Positions 8,926 to 18,476 of a DNA stretch of 64,000 nt are shown here, piece after piece. The notes under the pieces were generated by a model that did not search any database, was not told where the DNA came from, and saw only the letters and a program-made list of their open reading frames with translations. The position numbers and the translations under genes are program-made. Source of the stretch: Paludibacteraceae bacterium (GTDB taxonomy: Bacteria; Bacteroidota; Bacteroidia; Bacteroidales; Paludibacteraceae); assembly GCA_017467185.1 (NCBI GenBank), contig JAFTSS010000004.1, forward strand, positions 1 to 64,000, written 5' to 3'. Each line of letters begins with the position of its first letter. Within the stretch, counting starts at the first letter, position 1.

Positions 8926-9417
8926 TTAGCTATTGATTTTTTTGTATGTAATATATTGATATTCGAGTTGACTGTTTTCATCGAATAGTATTTCGGACTG
9001 TTCTTTTATTTCCCATTGGTTAGGGTTGATAGTAGGGAAATAAGTGTCGATGCCGTCGAAAGTTTTGTGGATATGTGTTACGATTAGTTCGTCGGCAATG
9101 TCGATTGTTTGTTGGTAGATACGAGCTCCGCCCATAATGAATGCTTGTTCTTCGTTGGCTATCATGTTTTGAGCTTCGGATATAGAACGTGCAATTTCGC
9201 ATCCTTCTGTTTCGGGCATATTGGTTGAGATTACTATGTTGCGGCGACCTTTTAGTGGTTTGAAAGGTAGTGATAACCATGTATTACGTCCCATTATTAC
9301 GGTATGTCCCATAGTTATTGCTTTGAAGCGTTTGAGGTCATCGCTTAAGTGCCAAGGCATGGAGTTGTCTTTGCCTATGCCGTTGTTGTTGTCGATTGCT
9401 ACTATTATTGAAAGCAT
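8926..9417 (-). CDS. folA: Dihydrofolate reductase
   Basis: 163 aa from the ATG at 9417 (MLSIIVAIDNNNGIG); the longer frame to 9441 begins inside a heptamer array (MHYALKKI) and is unlikely. Motifs are GIGKDNSMPWHLSDDLKRFK (folate and NADPH site with the catalytic acidic residue), VIMGRNTWLSLP and FIMGGARIY. It reduces dihydrofolate to tetrahydrofolate, supplying one-carbon carriers for purN, purH and thymidylate. thyA, often its neighbour, is not in the window. Confidence 0.95.
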   Translation of the reverse strand: MLSIIVAIDNNNGIGKDNSMPWHLSDDLKRFKAITMGHTVIMGRNTWLSLPFKPLKGRRNIVISTNMPETEGCEIARSISEAQNMIANEEQAFIMGGARIYQQTIDIADELIVTHIHKTFDGIDTYFPTINPNQWEIKEQSEILFDENSQLEYQYITYKKINS

Positions 9418-9426
9418 AATTTTTTT

Positions 9427-9516
9427 CAATGCATAATGCACAATGCATAATGCACAATTGCCATTTGGCGTTAAATGTTTTTATAAAGTGTTGATAATTA
9501 TGAATTGTGCATTAAT
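9427..9516. repeat. Inverted heptamer arrays between folA and the Zn peptidase gene
   Basis: Units aatgcat/aatgcac at about 9427-9463 and the inverse (aattatg, aattgtg) at about 9498-9516 flank a spacer starting gccatttggc. Confidence 0.8.
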
Positions 9517-9517
9517 T

Positions 9518-10198
9518 TTAGTCTCTTCTACCGAGGAATATCATGATGTAATACATTAATGTAGCGAGTGAGCTGAGAGCGGCAACCACGTATGTGTAAG
9601 CAGCAGAACGGAGAGCTGATTCAGCCATTCCAGTAGTACGATCGTTGGTGATACCTGCTGTGAGTAACCATTTTACTGCGCGTTGACTTGCATTAATCTC
9701 TACAGGGAGAGTGATGAAACTGAATAATGTAGTCATAGCAAATAGGACGATACCAAAAAGCATAAGACTTGGGAATGTATTGATAAGAAACATACCTGCG
9801 AGGAGTATCCACATCACCCATTGAGATGCAAAGCTTACGACAGGCACGAGGGCAGAGCGCATTTTGAGTGGTGCGTAGGCGTTGGCATGTTGTAGAGCAT
9901 GGCCGCATTCGTGTGCAGCGACTGCAGCGGCAGCGATTGAACATGAGTTGTAAACGCTTTCGCTAAGGTTCACTGTTTTGGTTTGTGGGTTGTAGTGGTC
10001 GGTAAGATGACCAGAAGTATGAGTTACTTGTACATCGGTTATACCGTTGTCGCGCAGCATTTTACGTGCGACATCGGCACCAGTCATTCCGTAAGGGAGT
10101 GGTACTTGAGAGTACTTTTTGAATTTTGATTGAAGTGATGATTGTACAACCCAACTTGCTATGGCTGTACCAATGAATATAATCCAATAGATAGACAT
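9518..10198 (-). CDS. Membrane zinc metallopeptidase, YugP family
   Basis: 226 aa. HECGH at residues 96-100 is an HExxH zinc site, preceded by AAAAVAA and followed by ALQHANAYAPLKMRSALVP, the hallmark of the YugP (Zn_peptidase_2) family. Hydrophobic helices lie at about 3-20, 120-160 and 200-220. The family is widespread but its substrate is not established. A TAACTTTG -7 box (minus strand, 10248-10255) suggests its own promoter. Confidence 0.9.
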   Translation of the reverse strand: MSIYWIIFIGTAIASWVVQSSLQSKFKKYSQVPLPYGMTGADVARKMLRDNGITDVQVTHTSGHLTDHYNPQTKTVNLSESVYNSCSIAAAAVAAHECGHALQHANAYAPLKMRSALVPVVSFASQWVMWILLAGMFLINTFPSLMLFGIVLFAMTTLFSFITLPVEINASQRAVKWLLTAGITNDRTTGMAESALRSAAYTYVVAALSSLATLMYYIMIFLGRRD

Positions 10199-10247
10199 TT
10201 TTGTTAATGATTAAAGATTTGTTATTAATAATTAGTGTTTTGGTTTG

Positions 10248-10275
10248 CAAAGTTACGAAAAATATAAATTTGCAA
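10248..10275 (-). promoter_or_regulatory. Probable promoter of the YugP-family gene
   Basis: On the minus strand, TAACTTTG (10248-10255) has an upstream TTG at 10273-10275, spacing 17, slightly short of the consensus. Confidence 0.45.
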
Positions 10276-10313
10276 CGATTTTTATTATGAATTATTAATA
10301 TTTAAATTGCGAG

Positions 10314-13190
10314 TTATCTTCCGCCTGGCTTTGCAACTAGCGTTGATTTGTCTGCTGTGTAGAGTGCTGAGCCTACCATGATGTAATGTTTGTTTTTCTT
10401 TTTAAGAGTGATTTTAGATAGAGATTTGCATCCATCTAAAGCTCCTTCGCCGATTTCAGAAACAAATTCGTGAATAGATATAGATGTAAGACCTGAATTT
10501 TTGAAAGCACCTTCACCTATAGTTGTTACAGTTTCTGGTATTATTACCTTTTTCAATATTGAGCAATTTTGGAAAGCGTAATCTCCTATACGTGTAATTT
10601 TTTCAGGTAATTCAATTTTTTTGAGTCCTGCGCAACCTGAGAATAGGTAATCTGGTAGTGTTTTTATTTTTGCGCTTATACTTGCTTCTTCTAAGTCGTT
10701 GCAACCTTCGAATGGACCATAGTTTTTGCCATTAATAGTGCTATGAGCATTAGGACATTCAGTTGCATCGAAATATACGATGGTTAGCATTGGGCAATTT
10801 CCGAAAGCTAAACCACCGAGAGATGTAATGTTTTTTGATATAGTTACAGCAGTGATATATTGGCTATTATAGAATATACCTTCAGGTAGTGAAGTTACTT
10901 TTTTGCCGATAATAATATTTTCAATGTCGTTGTCTCCAATGAAAGGATATAATACGCTATCGCCTTCGATTGTAGAGGCAGAGGTACAGTTGATAGCATT
11001 AAAATCGATAGTAGCTAATAGTTCGCATTCGCCAAAAGAAGCTCCACCGAGAGTTTCTAATGTTTCTGGTAGGTAGATGTATTTGAGAGTACGAGCTTCG
11101 TAGAATGCAAATTTGCCGATTGTTTTTAGGGTTTTATTAAATGTTGCTTCTTCGATGTCGTGGCATTGGTAGAACATGTAGTCTGGTATAGTTTCAACTT
11201 TTGTGCCAAGAATTACTTTGCGTATGCTTGTATTGTGGAATATAGGAATTATGCTTGTTGTGTCATCGTATTCTACAATGGCTTTACAGTCAATAGCATT
11301 GAAATATATTTCTCGTAGGTTTCCGCAATCTTCGAAAGCACCACCTTCGATGGTTTTAAGTTGTTCGGGAAGAGTGATTTTCTTGATGTTAGCACAACCT
11401 TTGAATGCATATTTGCCAATGTTTTCTACTGATGCTGGCAATATGAAATCGTTGAGACGTGTACAATCGGTAAATGCAAAATTAGGGATAGATTTTACAT
11501 TGTTGCCGATGGTAAGATTTATAACAGCGCAATTGTTGAAAGCGAGAGTTTCTTCGCAACGTTCTGCATTATAGTTGAGTGTTGTTAAGTTAGAGCAACC
11601 TGCAAATGTGTTATTACCAATAGTTTTGATGTTTTGAGGAATGTTTATAGTATTGAGATTAGAGCATCCAAAGAAAAGGTAGTCGGGTAGGTTTTCTACA
11701 TTAGCACCAATTGTTACATTTTTGATAGATTTGGAGTTATGGAATGCAGATAGAGTTTGTCCGTTTTCGATTTTAGATGCTCCAGTACAACGTGTTGCGT
11801 TGAATACAACATCTACTAAATTGTTACATTCGGCAAAAGCTAAGCCACCGATAGATGTAATGTTTTCAGGGATAGTTACTGATTGTAGAGATTTACAACC
11901 ATAGAAAGATTTGTAACCTATGTGGCGTACAGATGTAGGGATATTGAATGTTTTAAGATTTGGACAGTTGGCAAAGGCATAGTCAGGAATAATTTCAACA
12001 CTATTTCCAAAGTTTATAGCGCTTAAAGCATTGTTTTCGAAAGCAGGCATTGGAACATTGTTTTCCATAGTTACCATGTTAACGCAATTTACGGCATTGA
12101 ATGTGATGGTATTAAGACTTTTGCAATCGGCGAAAGCACGACCACCTATGCTAGTTACGCCTTCAGGAATAGTTATATTGTTGAGAGAAGTGCAACCATA
12201 GAAAGCTGATTGTCCAATGGTTTCGATATTTGGACCGAAAATGATGTCGGTTATACCTTTGCATCCCCAAAAAATGTAATTAGGGATGTTATTTACGAGA
12301 GGACCAAATTCAACACGTGTTATTGCTGGATTGTTGAATGCAGGAGTGATGTTATCGCCTAGAATAGTGTGAGCGACAGTGCAGTTGCGAGCATTGAAAA
12401 TTACAGTTGTGAGGTTAGGACAATTTTGGAATGCTGCGCCACCGATAGCTGTAATATTTTCAGGGATAGTTATTGATGTAAGAGTTTTGCAACCATAGAA
12501 AGCGTAGTCGGGAATAGTTGTAGCTAGAGGTCCGAATTCGACAGTAGTGATAGGAGCACCAACAAAAGCAGGGCGGTTGTTATCTGAACTCATTTTGATG
12601 CATTTGATTGCGTTGATTGTAATTTTACTAATTGCGTTGCAATAGATGAAAGCAGCACCACCTATTTGTTGTACATTTTCGGGAATAGTTATTTCGGTTA
12701 ATCCTGTGCACCCCCAGAATAGATATTCAGGAATGATGACAACATCTCCACCGAAATTTATGGTAGTGATTGATTTACAATCTTCGAAGGCTGAATATAT
12801 AGATTTGCCAATAACATCTGCAGCCGAAACACAATTGTTTGCGTTGTAGTTTACAGTACGTAAGTTGTCGCAACCTTTGAAGGCATGACCACCAATTTTT
12901 GTAATAGTTCTAGGAATAGATATTTCGGTTAATTCTTTACAATTTTTGAATGCTTCTTTTGCAATTGTTGATACATCGTATGTTGTACCTTCGTGAGATA
13001 TTTTTTCAGGTATGTTTATTATGCCTTTGTAAGTTTCATTTTCGCAAGGTTCAATAGTAGCATGTTTGAGGTCTTCATTGAGTGAGTAATAGAGATTTAT
13101 ACCTTCGTTATTAGGTATTACTATAGCAGCTTGTAAAGAGATAGACAAGCATAGAAATAGAGAGATTAGGTTGGTTGTTAAAAATTTCAT
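10314..13190 (-). CDS. BspA-like leucine-rich repeat (LRR_5) surface protein
   Basis: 958 aa. Signal peptide MKFLTTNLISLFLCLSISLQAA. The rest is about 35 copies of a roughly 23-residue BspA/TpLRR unit with core xxIxIPENITxIGGxAFxxC, arranged so that a short unit alternates with one containing FNAxxC. BspA-type proteins are exported and can bind host or bacterial surfaces. Unlike its neighbour it has no obvious T9SS C-terminal domain, ending ADKSTLVAKPGGR; the DNA there shows no frameshift that would restore one, so the anchoring mode is unclear. Confidence 0.9.
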   Translation of the reverse strand: MKFLTTNLISLFLCLSISLQAAIVIPNNEGINLYYSLNEDLKHATIEPCENETYKGIINIPEKISHEGTTYDVSTIAKEAFKNCKELTEISIPRTITKIGGHAFKGCDNLRTVNYNANNCVSAADVIGKSIYSAFEDCKSITTINFGGDVVIIPEYLFWGCTGLTEITIPENVQQIGGAAFIYCNAISKITINAIKCIKMSSDNNRPAFVGAPITTVEFGPLATTIPDYAFYGCKTLTSITIPENITAIGGAAFQNCPNLTTVIFNARNCTVAHTILGDNITPAFNNPAITRVEFGPLVNNIPNYIFWGCKGITDIIFGPNIETIGQSAFYGCTSLNNITIPEGVTSIGGRAFADCKSLNTITFNAVNCVNMVTMENNVPMPAFENNALSAINFGNSVEIIPDYAFANCPNLKTFNIPTSVRHIGYKSFYGCKSLQSVTIPENITSIGGLAFAECNNLVDVVFNATRCTGASKIENGQTLSAFHNSKSIKNVTIGANVENLPDYLFFGCSNLNTINIPQNIKTIGNNTFAGCSNLTTLNYNAERCEETLAFNNCAVINLTIGNNVKSIPNFAFTDCTRLNDFILPASVENIGKYAFKGCANIKKITLPEQLKTIEGGAFEDCGNLREIYFNAIDCKAIVEYDDTTSIIPIFHNTSIRKVILGTKVETIPDYMFYQCHDIEEATFNKTLKTIGKFAFYEARTLKYIYLPETLETLGGASFGECELLATIDFNAINCTSASTIEGDSVLYPFIGDNDIENIIIGKKVTSLPEGIFYNSQYITAVTISKNITSLGGLAFGNCPMLTIVYFDATECPNAHSTINGKNYGPFEGCNDLEEASISAKIKTLPDYLFSGCAGLKKIELPEKITRIGDYAFQNCSILKKVIIPETVTTIGEGAFKNSGLTSISIHEFVSEIGEGALDGCKSLSKITLKKKNKHYIMVGSALYTADKSTLVAKPGGR

Positions 13191-13222
13191 GGTTTTAATA
13201 ATAAATTTTGTTATTTAATTTG

Positions 13223-13230
13223 CAAAGATA
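13223..13230 (-). promoter_or_regulatory. -7 box upstream of the BspA-like gene
   Basis: TATCTTTG on the minus strand, 33 bp before the start codon. No clear -33 TTTG is seen at the right distance. Confidence 0.45.
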
Positions 13231-13290
13231 CGAAAAAAAAATGACATGGTAAAGATTTTGTATATAGTAATGATATGTAAAGTGATATAA

Positions 13291-13326
13291 AAATTTAGAG
13301 GCGCAAGTTATTGCGCCTCTAAATTT
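13291..13326 (-). terminator. 16-bp perfect-stem terminator
   Basis: aaatttagaggcgcaa / ttgcgcctctaaattt with loop gtta, immediately after the stop of the 1071-aa gene. T-rich on both strands. It probably ends the pyr-linked transcript before the BspA-like gene. Confidence 0.85.
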
Positions 13327-16300
13327 TTATTGGATTATAATTTTTTGAGCTATAGTTTTTTCGCCCTGTACTATGACAATATAAACACCTTGAGAAATAG
13401 ATGAAGTAGATAGGTTGTTTAGACCTTGAGCAACTTTAATACCATTAACGCTATAAAGAGTGATAGTACCATTTGCAGAGATAGTTTCACCACTGTAGGT
13501 TATAGGCGATAGAGAGGTGTTGTTTTCTATTTTTACTGGGTCATCATCGTCAGGAATAGTAATTGGACCATCTGGGTTTAGTTCGAACCAAAGAGTTAGT
13601 CCTGTGTTTGAATTGTAACTCCAAGGAGCATCGTTCAAAGAGTATTCTAAGTTAGTTAGCCAATCGGTATTAAGACCATTTTTGTAATCGGCACCTTCGG
13701 TAGTTGTATTTTCGGTTGCGATATTAGAGTCGAAAGGAAGAAGGGTTGAGATTACGTAGTTGTTTTTGAAGCATTTTTCGGTAGTTCCATAAATTTTAGG
13801 CCAATTAGCTTGAGGTTCGTTGTAGTCGATGCTGTCCCAATTGTATTCCCATGTGTCGGCACTTGTGTATCCAGCAATGCGGTGGATGTATTTTTTTGCG
13901 GGATTTTTTATTGTTATAGATTCTACGTTAACTATACAATTTTGAATTATTGGAGTTATTGTGTCGGTGAAAGAGTTGGCTACTTCAGCAGCGATAGCGC
14001 CAATTCTTCCTTCAGAAGCAGATGCATCAAGTTCGATTGAGCCTTCGACAAAGCAATTTGATATTCTTGCGCGGTCGCTAACAGCAATGACGCCACCAAT
14101 TTTTTTAGTACCATAGATGTTAGCATTTGTATGGCAATTAGTTATTTTATTGTTAGAACTTGCCATAGATGTTATACCACCGATTTCGTTTCCGCCATCG
14201 ATATTACCAGAGAATAGGCAATTTGCGATTTGAGAAGATGTAGATATAGTACCAGCGATACCACCTATGCTACTTGCCGACCAAGCTTCGATTTGGGCTT
14301 CAGATAGAGAGCAGTCGATGATGTTAGAGTAGAAAGAAGCTTCTCCAACAAGGCCACCCAAAATACCTGCAAAGTCGTCGGTTGCTATAATTTGAGGTTG
14401 AGTAATGTGGACATTTTGAACGTAAGATTGCATAGATGTTCCATTTTCAGATAGTCCGTCGTCAATGAGACCACCCATGAGGTTGTTAGCCAAAATAGCT
14501 ACAGAAATATACTTGTTGCTAATATTTAAAGTTGGGGCGTCAATGCGTATATTTTTAACTATGGCACTATCTTTTATGCTATGGAAGAGAGCATTGTTTT
14601 CTAACACGAGGTTATGGATAGTGTAGTTATTACCATTGAGTGAGCCAGTGAAATTTGCCTCTATACCATTGAACGGAGTACTCATGAAGTCAAGATCGTT
14701 AACGATGATGTAGTGAGCATTAGGTTCGTCGTTGATGCGTTTGAAATCGTTTACTGTTTTAATACGATAAGGATTTTCGATAGAGCCATCACCATTATTC
14801 TTTTGTGCATCAAGAGGTAGAGGAGTATATCTTAGAGAGTAACTATTGTTATCGTCATAATATACACAGAGGAGATTAGGGTTTGTATTTTGATTTATAA
14901 GATACACGGTGGCGAGAGTATTATCAGAATCTGCATCAGGTCCATATTCGAGAATAGTTTCTCCGTTAGTGTTGCAGACTAATAGAACTTCTTCTTTTTT
15001 GGTTGAATTAGCTTTCGCACGATACACGATTGCCATATATTCACGGTGAGCATCGTCGTTGAAGAGATATGGATTTAGTGCAGATTGTTCGATGTAAAGG
15101 ATTGCGTTTTCGATGTTTTTGCCGAGAGTAATAGTTTCGTAATGGTCGATAGTACCATCTTTTTTAATCCAAGCTATGTCGTGAATGAGATTTTTGTCTT
15201 TATCCATTCCTGGCATAAGTTTAGGGGTAACATATTGGTAAGAATCGCCAACAGGGTAGCGGTCGATATTTGTAGATAGGATAGTTTCGTCAGGTGTAAC
15301 GATTGAAAATTCGGCAGCTACAGATATTTCAGGGAAGTCGATGAAAGTGAATTTTCCGTATGTGCCTTCTTCTTTTAGGAATGCTATTTGAGATGGTTGT
15401 CCTACGATGTTAGACATTGGTATATATCCAGTTACATTTTCGGCAATTGTTTTAATTTTTTTTCCGTCGGCATCATAAAGGTAGTATGATGATATATAAT
15501 TATCAGATTCGGTTTGATAATTATCGATAGTGATTATGTAGGCTGGTTTATTAGTGTTATTGTAGTTTACAATTACGTCTTGGTTTAGGTTTAAGCTACC
15601 TAAAGCATAGAAAGAGTATAGATATTGGAGTGATAATTCTACAGGTATTTTAGTTGTGTGTTTTAGTGCAAATTCGTGGTCGTAGTAAGAGATGATGAGG
15701 TTGTTGTTGAGGTTTACTTCAGGTTCAGAGTTTATGTCTTTGAGAGTGAAGTAAGGTTTTTCGTATTGAGTTATTACATAGTTTGGATTATCACCATTTT
15801 GTACTAAAAGTATTGGTGAAGGTTCTTGTCCAGAAGATGCAATATTAGCGTAGTTTACTTTAAAAGTATGTTCTAATATTGGAGCTGTTTGTGATGCCAT
15901 TGTGGCTTTGCTGTATATATCGTAATATAGGAATGTAGAGTCGTTTTCTTTGACTTCGCGTTGGAATATCATTGTGTAAGACTCGGAATAATTGTTTGTT
16001 GAGGTGTTTAGGCTCATTTGGTATGCGCCATTTACGGTATATATTTTCTCGGTTGTAGTGTTGAGAGAATATATTTTGTTGATGTATCTGCCGGTGTAGT
16101 TTTCGGTTACAGCATGCATGAAAAGCATTATTTCATAATTTTCATCGGTGTTGAAAAAGCGTTGAGATATATTGGGATTTACATCGACATAATTTACACC
16201 AATGACTTTTTCGTTGTTTTGGTCTTCGACTTGTAGGTCGTCGGTAAATTCACCGATTAATTTGTTGTTGTTATCGTAAATTTTTACTGTAACGCTATTA

Positions 16301-16542
16301 TAAAAACTTCCTTGTTTTGTGAAAGTTGTAGTATAAGTCCAATCAGAGCCGTCTGGACCATACAATAATCCATAGCCATTGACATCTTTTATTGTGTCGG
16401 TTGGAGTTGGAAGTTTTTGTTGGATAGCGGTTTTGTTAGATTGCATTTTGCGTGTATTGCCAAATGCTACGGTTGTTTGTGCTATAGAAATCTGAGAAAA
16501 GGCGATAAGCATAGCACAAAGAGTGAGTAGATACTTTTTCAT
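13327..16542 (-). CDS. Large secreted protein with GLUG-type repeats and T9SS sorting domain
   Basis: 1071 aa. Signal peptide (MKKYLLTLCAMLIAFSQISIAQ). The N-terminal about 560 residues form a beta-rich region I cannot assign. Residues about 600-860 contain repeats of the form IGGIAG..ISNCxxxGxI (GLUG-like, adhesin-type beta solenoid). The C-terminus (ISANGTITLYSVNGIKVAQG...SQGVYIVIVQGEKTIAQKIIIQ) is a T9SS type A sorting domain. It starts only 19 bp after the pyrB stop with no terminator or promoter visible between them, so it could be read as the last gene of the pyr operon. Function unknown; surface adhesin-like by architecture. Confidence 0.85.
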   Translation of the reverse strand: MKKYLLTLCAMLIAFSQISIAQTTVAFGNTRKMQSNKTAIQQKLPTPTDTIKDVNGYGLLYGPDGSDWTYTTTFTKQGSFYNSVTVKIYDNNNKLIGEFTDDLQVEDQNNEKVIGVNYVDVNPNISQRFFNTDENYEIMLFMHAVTENYTGRYINKIYSLNTTTEKIYTVNGAYQMSLNTSTNNYSESYTMIFQREVKENDSTFLYYDIYSKATMASQTAPILEHTFKVNYANIASSGQEPSPILLVQNGDNPNYVITQYEKPYFTLKDINSEPEVNLNNNLIISYYDHEFALKHTTKIPVELSLQYLYSFYALGSLNLNQDVIVNYNNTNKPAYIITIDNYQTESDNYISSYYLYDADGKKIKTIAENVTGYIPMSNIVGQPSQIAFLKEEGTYGKFTFIDFPEISVAAEFSIVTPDETILSTNIDRYPVGDSYQYVTPKLMPGMDKDKNLIHDIAWIKKDGTIDHYETITLGKNIENAILYIEQSALNPYLFNDDAHREYMAIVYRAKANSTKKEEVLLVCNTNGETILEYGPDADSDNTLATVYLINQNTNPNLLCVYYDDNNSYSLRYTPLPLDAQKNNGDGSIENPYRIKTVNDFKRINDEPNAHYIIVNDLDFMSTPFNGIEANFTGSLNGNNYTIHNLVLENNALFHSIKDSAIVKNIRIDAPTLNISNKYISVAILANNLMGGLIDDGLSENGTSMQSYVQNVHITQPQIIATDDFAGILGGLVGEASFYSNIIDCSLSEAQIEAWSASSIGGIAGTISTSSQIANCLFSGNIDGGNEIGGITSMASSNNKITNCHTNANIYGTKKIGGVIAVSDRARISNCFVEGSIELDASASEGRIGAIAAEVANSFTDTITPIIQNCIVNVESITIKNPAKKYIHRIAGYTSADTWEYNWDSIDYNEPQANWPKIYGTTEKCFKNNYVISTLLPFDSNIATENTTTEGADYKNGLNTDWLTNLEYSLNDAPWSYNSNTGLTLWFELNPDGPITIPDDDDPVKIENNTSLSPITYSGETISANGTITLYSVNGIKVAQGLNNLSTSSISQGVYIVIVQGEKTIAQKIIIQ

Positions 16543-16561
16543 AATTTTTGAGTTTTAGTTG

Positions 16562-17626
16562 TTATTTTTCGTGGTCGCAATAGATGCAACGCCAGATGTT
16601 ATTTTCTGCTTTGTAGTATAGATTTTTAGCTGGCTCAATGGTTGTGATGCAACGATGATTTGAGCATTTGTCTCCTTCTACTAATTCTCGTGTCTCGTGT
16701 CTCGTGTCTTGTGTCTTCCATTCGAGGAGAGTGTAGATGAGAGACATACGAACGAATTTTCCGTTTTCGACTTGTCGGAAGTATGCTGCACGTGGGTCGT
16801 TATCAACCTCTGGAGTGATTTCGTTGACACGAGGGAGTGGGTGTAGCACGATCATATCTTTTTTGCCGAGAGCCATTTTGTCGGTGTCGAGGATGAATGA
16901 GTCGCGGAGGCGTAGGTATTGAGCACGGTCTTCGAAGCGTTCTTCTTGTACGCGTGTCATATAGAGTACATCGACGAGAGGCATAGCTTCTTCGAGTGTG
17001 CTTACTTCGATGTATTCAAGGTTGTTAGCATCACATACGTCGTGTTTGATGTAATCGGGTAAGCGGAGTTCGTCGGGAGCGATGAGTACGAATTTTACGC
17101 CTTCGTAGCGTCCCATAGCTTTGATGAGTGAGTGGACAGTGCGTCCGTATTTGAGGTCGCCACAAAGACCTACGGTTAGATGGTCGAAACGTCCGAGTTC
17201 GCGACGTATGGTGAGTAGGTCAGTGAGAGTTTGGGTTGGGTGGCTATGACCTCCGTCACCTGCGTTGATTACGGGGATTGAAGCGTATTGCGATGCGATG
17301 AAAGGTGCGCCTTCTTTAGGGTGACGCATAGCGATGATGTCGGCAAATTGTGATATTACGCGAGCAGTGTCGGCAACAGTTTCGCCTTTGCTTACAGAAG
17401 AGCTTGCTGCGTCGGAGAATCCGAGTACGTTGCCACCGAGTTCCATCATTGCGGCGGTGAAACTGAGGCGTGTGCGAGTGCTTGGTTCATAGAATAGTGT
17501 GGCTAATTTTTTGCCGCGACAAGCATCGGCATATTTTGCACGATTGTCGATGATATCTAATGCACGAAGCATGAGTTGGTTGATTTCTTCAACTGTGAAA
17601 TCGGTAGGGTCTATTAAATGGCGCAT
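16562..17626 (-). CDS. pyrB: Aspartate carbamoyltransferase catalytic chain fused to the PyrI zinc domain
   Basis: Transfers carbamoyl phosphate to aspartate, step 2 of UMP synthesis. Residues 1-303 are a complete catalytic chain: [12 protein letters not shown] (carbamoyl-phosphate loop, 45-56), [10 protein letters not shown] and HPLPRVNEI. At 354 aa it is about 45 residues longer than usual. The extra C-terminus has CSNHRC (321-326), IEP and WRCIYC (345-350), the C-x4-C...C-x2-C zinc domain of the regulatory chain PyrI (E. coli CPNSNC...CKYC). The nucleotide-binding half of PyrI is absent. The junction [11 protein letters not shown] is encoded by a ctcgtgt heptamer array. PyrB-PyrI fusions have been reported in a few bacteria such as Thermotoga; this minimal form looks independent. 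Subunit assembly and allostery cannot be read from sequence. Confidence 0.93.
   Translation of the reverse strand: MRHLIDPTDFTVEEINQLMLRALDIIDNRAKYADACRGKKLATLFYEPSTRTRLSFTAAMMELGGNVLGFSDAASSSVSKGETVADTARVISQFADIIAMRHPKEGAPFIASQYASIPVINAGDGGHSHPTQTLTDLLTIRRELGRFDHLTVGLCGDLKYGRTVHSLIKAMGRYEGVKFVLIAPDELRLPDYIKHDVCDANNLEYIEVSTLEEAMPLVDVLYMTRVQEERFEDRAQYLRLRDSFILDTDKMALGKKDMIVLHPLPRVNEITPEVDNDPRAAYFRQVENGKFVRMSLIYTLLEWKTQDTRHETRELVEGDKCSNHRCITTIEPAKNLYYKAENNIWRCIYCDHEK
16687..16714. repeat. In-frame ctcgtgt heptamer array joining PyrB to the PyrI zinc domain
   Basis: Four units (ctcgtgt x3, cttgtgt) read on the plus strand; on the coding strand they give [11 protein letters not shown] one-unit change would shift the frame and drop the zinc domain while leaving the catalytic chain intact. 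Confidence 0.9.
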
Positions 17627-17641
17627 TTTTATTATAAATTT

Positions 17642-17804
17642 TAATTAACGTGGGTTCAGTAATGTTGGTAAATACACACTCTCGTTGTGTATTTTTGCGT
17701 TCACTCCTTGACGGTTTGCTTGCTTGAAGGTTGCTTGCACCTTGCTTGAGGGGAGTACACACTGTGAGTGGGTATTTATTGGGTTATTGAACTCACGTTA
17801 ATTA
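17642..17804. mobile_element. MITE-like palindromic element upstream of pyrB
   Basis: Terminal inverted repeats 17642-17662 and 17784-17804 match at 19 of 21 positions (taattaacgtgrgttcartaa). The similarity continues inward through aaatac-cact for about 48 bp. No ORF inside; the interior has repeats of ttgcttga. Only one copy was noticed in the window. Confidence 0.6.
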
Positions 17805-17819
17805 TGATTTTATGTTTTA

Positions 17820-18449
17820 TTATTTCATCCAAGATTCGTCAGATGGGTTGTTGCGGAATTTGATGAGGCGTTCTTTGTCTTCTTGTTTGATGTAACCTTC
17901 TTCGGCAGCAACTTCTACGAGAGAATCGAGGTTAGAGAGGCTATAGTTGATAACATTAGCTTCAGCCATGCGGTCGAGACCTTTTTTCATGCCATAAGTG
18001 AAGATGCTGGCAACACCGAGCACTTCAGCACCTGCTTCGCGGAGTACGTTTACGACTTCGATACAGCTACCGCCAGTAGAGATGAGGTCTTCGATAACAA
18101 CTACTTTTTGACCTTTTTCGAGACGACCTTCGATTTGGTTGCCACGACCATGGTCTTTAGCACCTGAACGTACGTAGCCCATTGGTAAGTTGAGGATAGT
18201 TGCAGTGATGGCAGCGTGAGCAATACCTGCAGTAGATGTACCCATAAGGACTTCTGCTTCAGGGAATTTTGTACGTACGATTTCTGCCAAACCAGCTTCT
18301 ACGTGGTTGCGAACTTCAACAGATGTGAGAGTGAGACGGTTGTCGCAGTAGATTGGACTTTTGATACCACTTGCCCAAGTGAAAGGTTGTTCTGGACGAA
18401 GGAATACTGCTTGAATTGAAAGGAGGTCTTTAGCTATTTGTTTTTCCAT
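17820..18449 (-). CDS. pyrE: Orotate phosphoribosyltransferase
   Basis: 209 aa, normal length. Converts orotate and PRPP to OMP, step 5 of UMP synthesis. VVVIEDLISTGGSCIEV (about 112-128) is the PRPP-binding motif, and KSPIYCDNRLTLT and RSGAKDHGRGNQIEG are substrate-loop signatures of the family. It lies between pyrF and pyrB in the minus-strand operon, but is separated from pyrF by a 277-bp gap holding a MITE-like element, so the distal genes may need read-through. Confidence 0.96.
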   Translation of the reverse strand: MEKQIAKDLLSIQAVFLRPEQPFTWASGIKSPIYCDNRLTLTSVEVRNHVEAGLAEIVRTKFPEAEVLMGTSTAGIAHAAITATILNLPMGYVRSGAKDHGRGNQIEGRLEKGQKVVVIEDLISTGGSCIEVVNVLREAGAEVLGVASIFTYGMKKGLDRMAEANVINYSLSNLDSLVEVAAEEGYIKQEDKERLIKFRNNPSDESWMK

Positions 18450-18476
18450 AATTTTAGTATTTTATATTGTTTAGTT

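Noticed and set aside
9418..9441. Upstream start for folA
   Set aside because: The eight extra residues (MHYALKKI) come from a heptamer array; DHFRs begin at the next ATG.
10314..10400. BspA-like gene truncated by frameshift, with a lost sorting domain downstream
   Set aside because: Reading beyond the stop gives only AT-rich promoter sequence of the next gene; no sorting-domain motif was seen in any frame.
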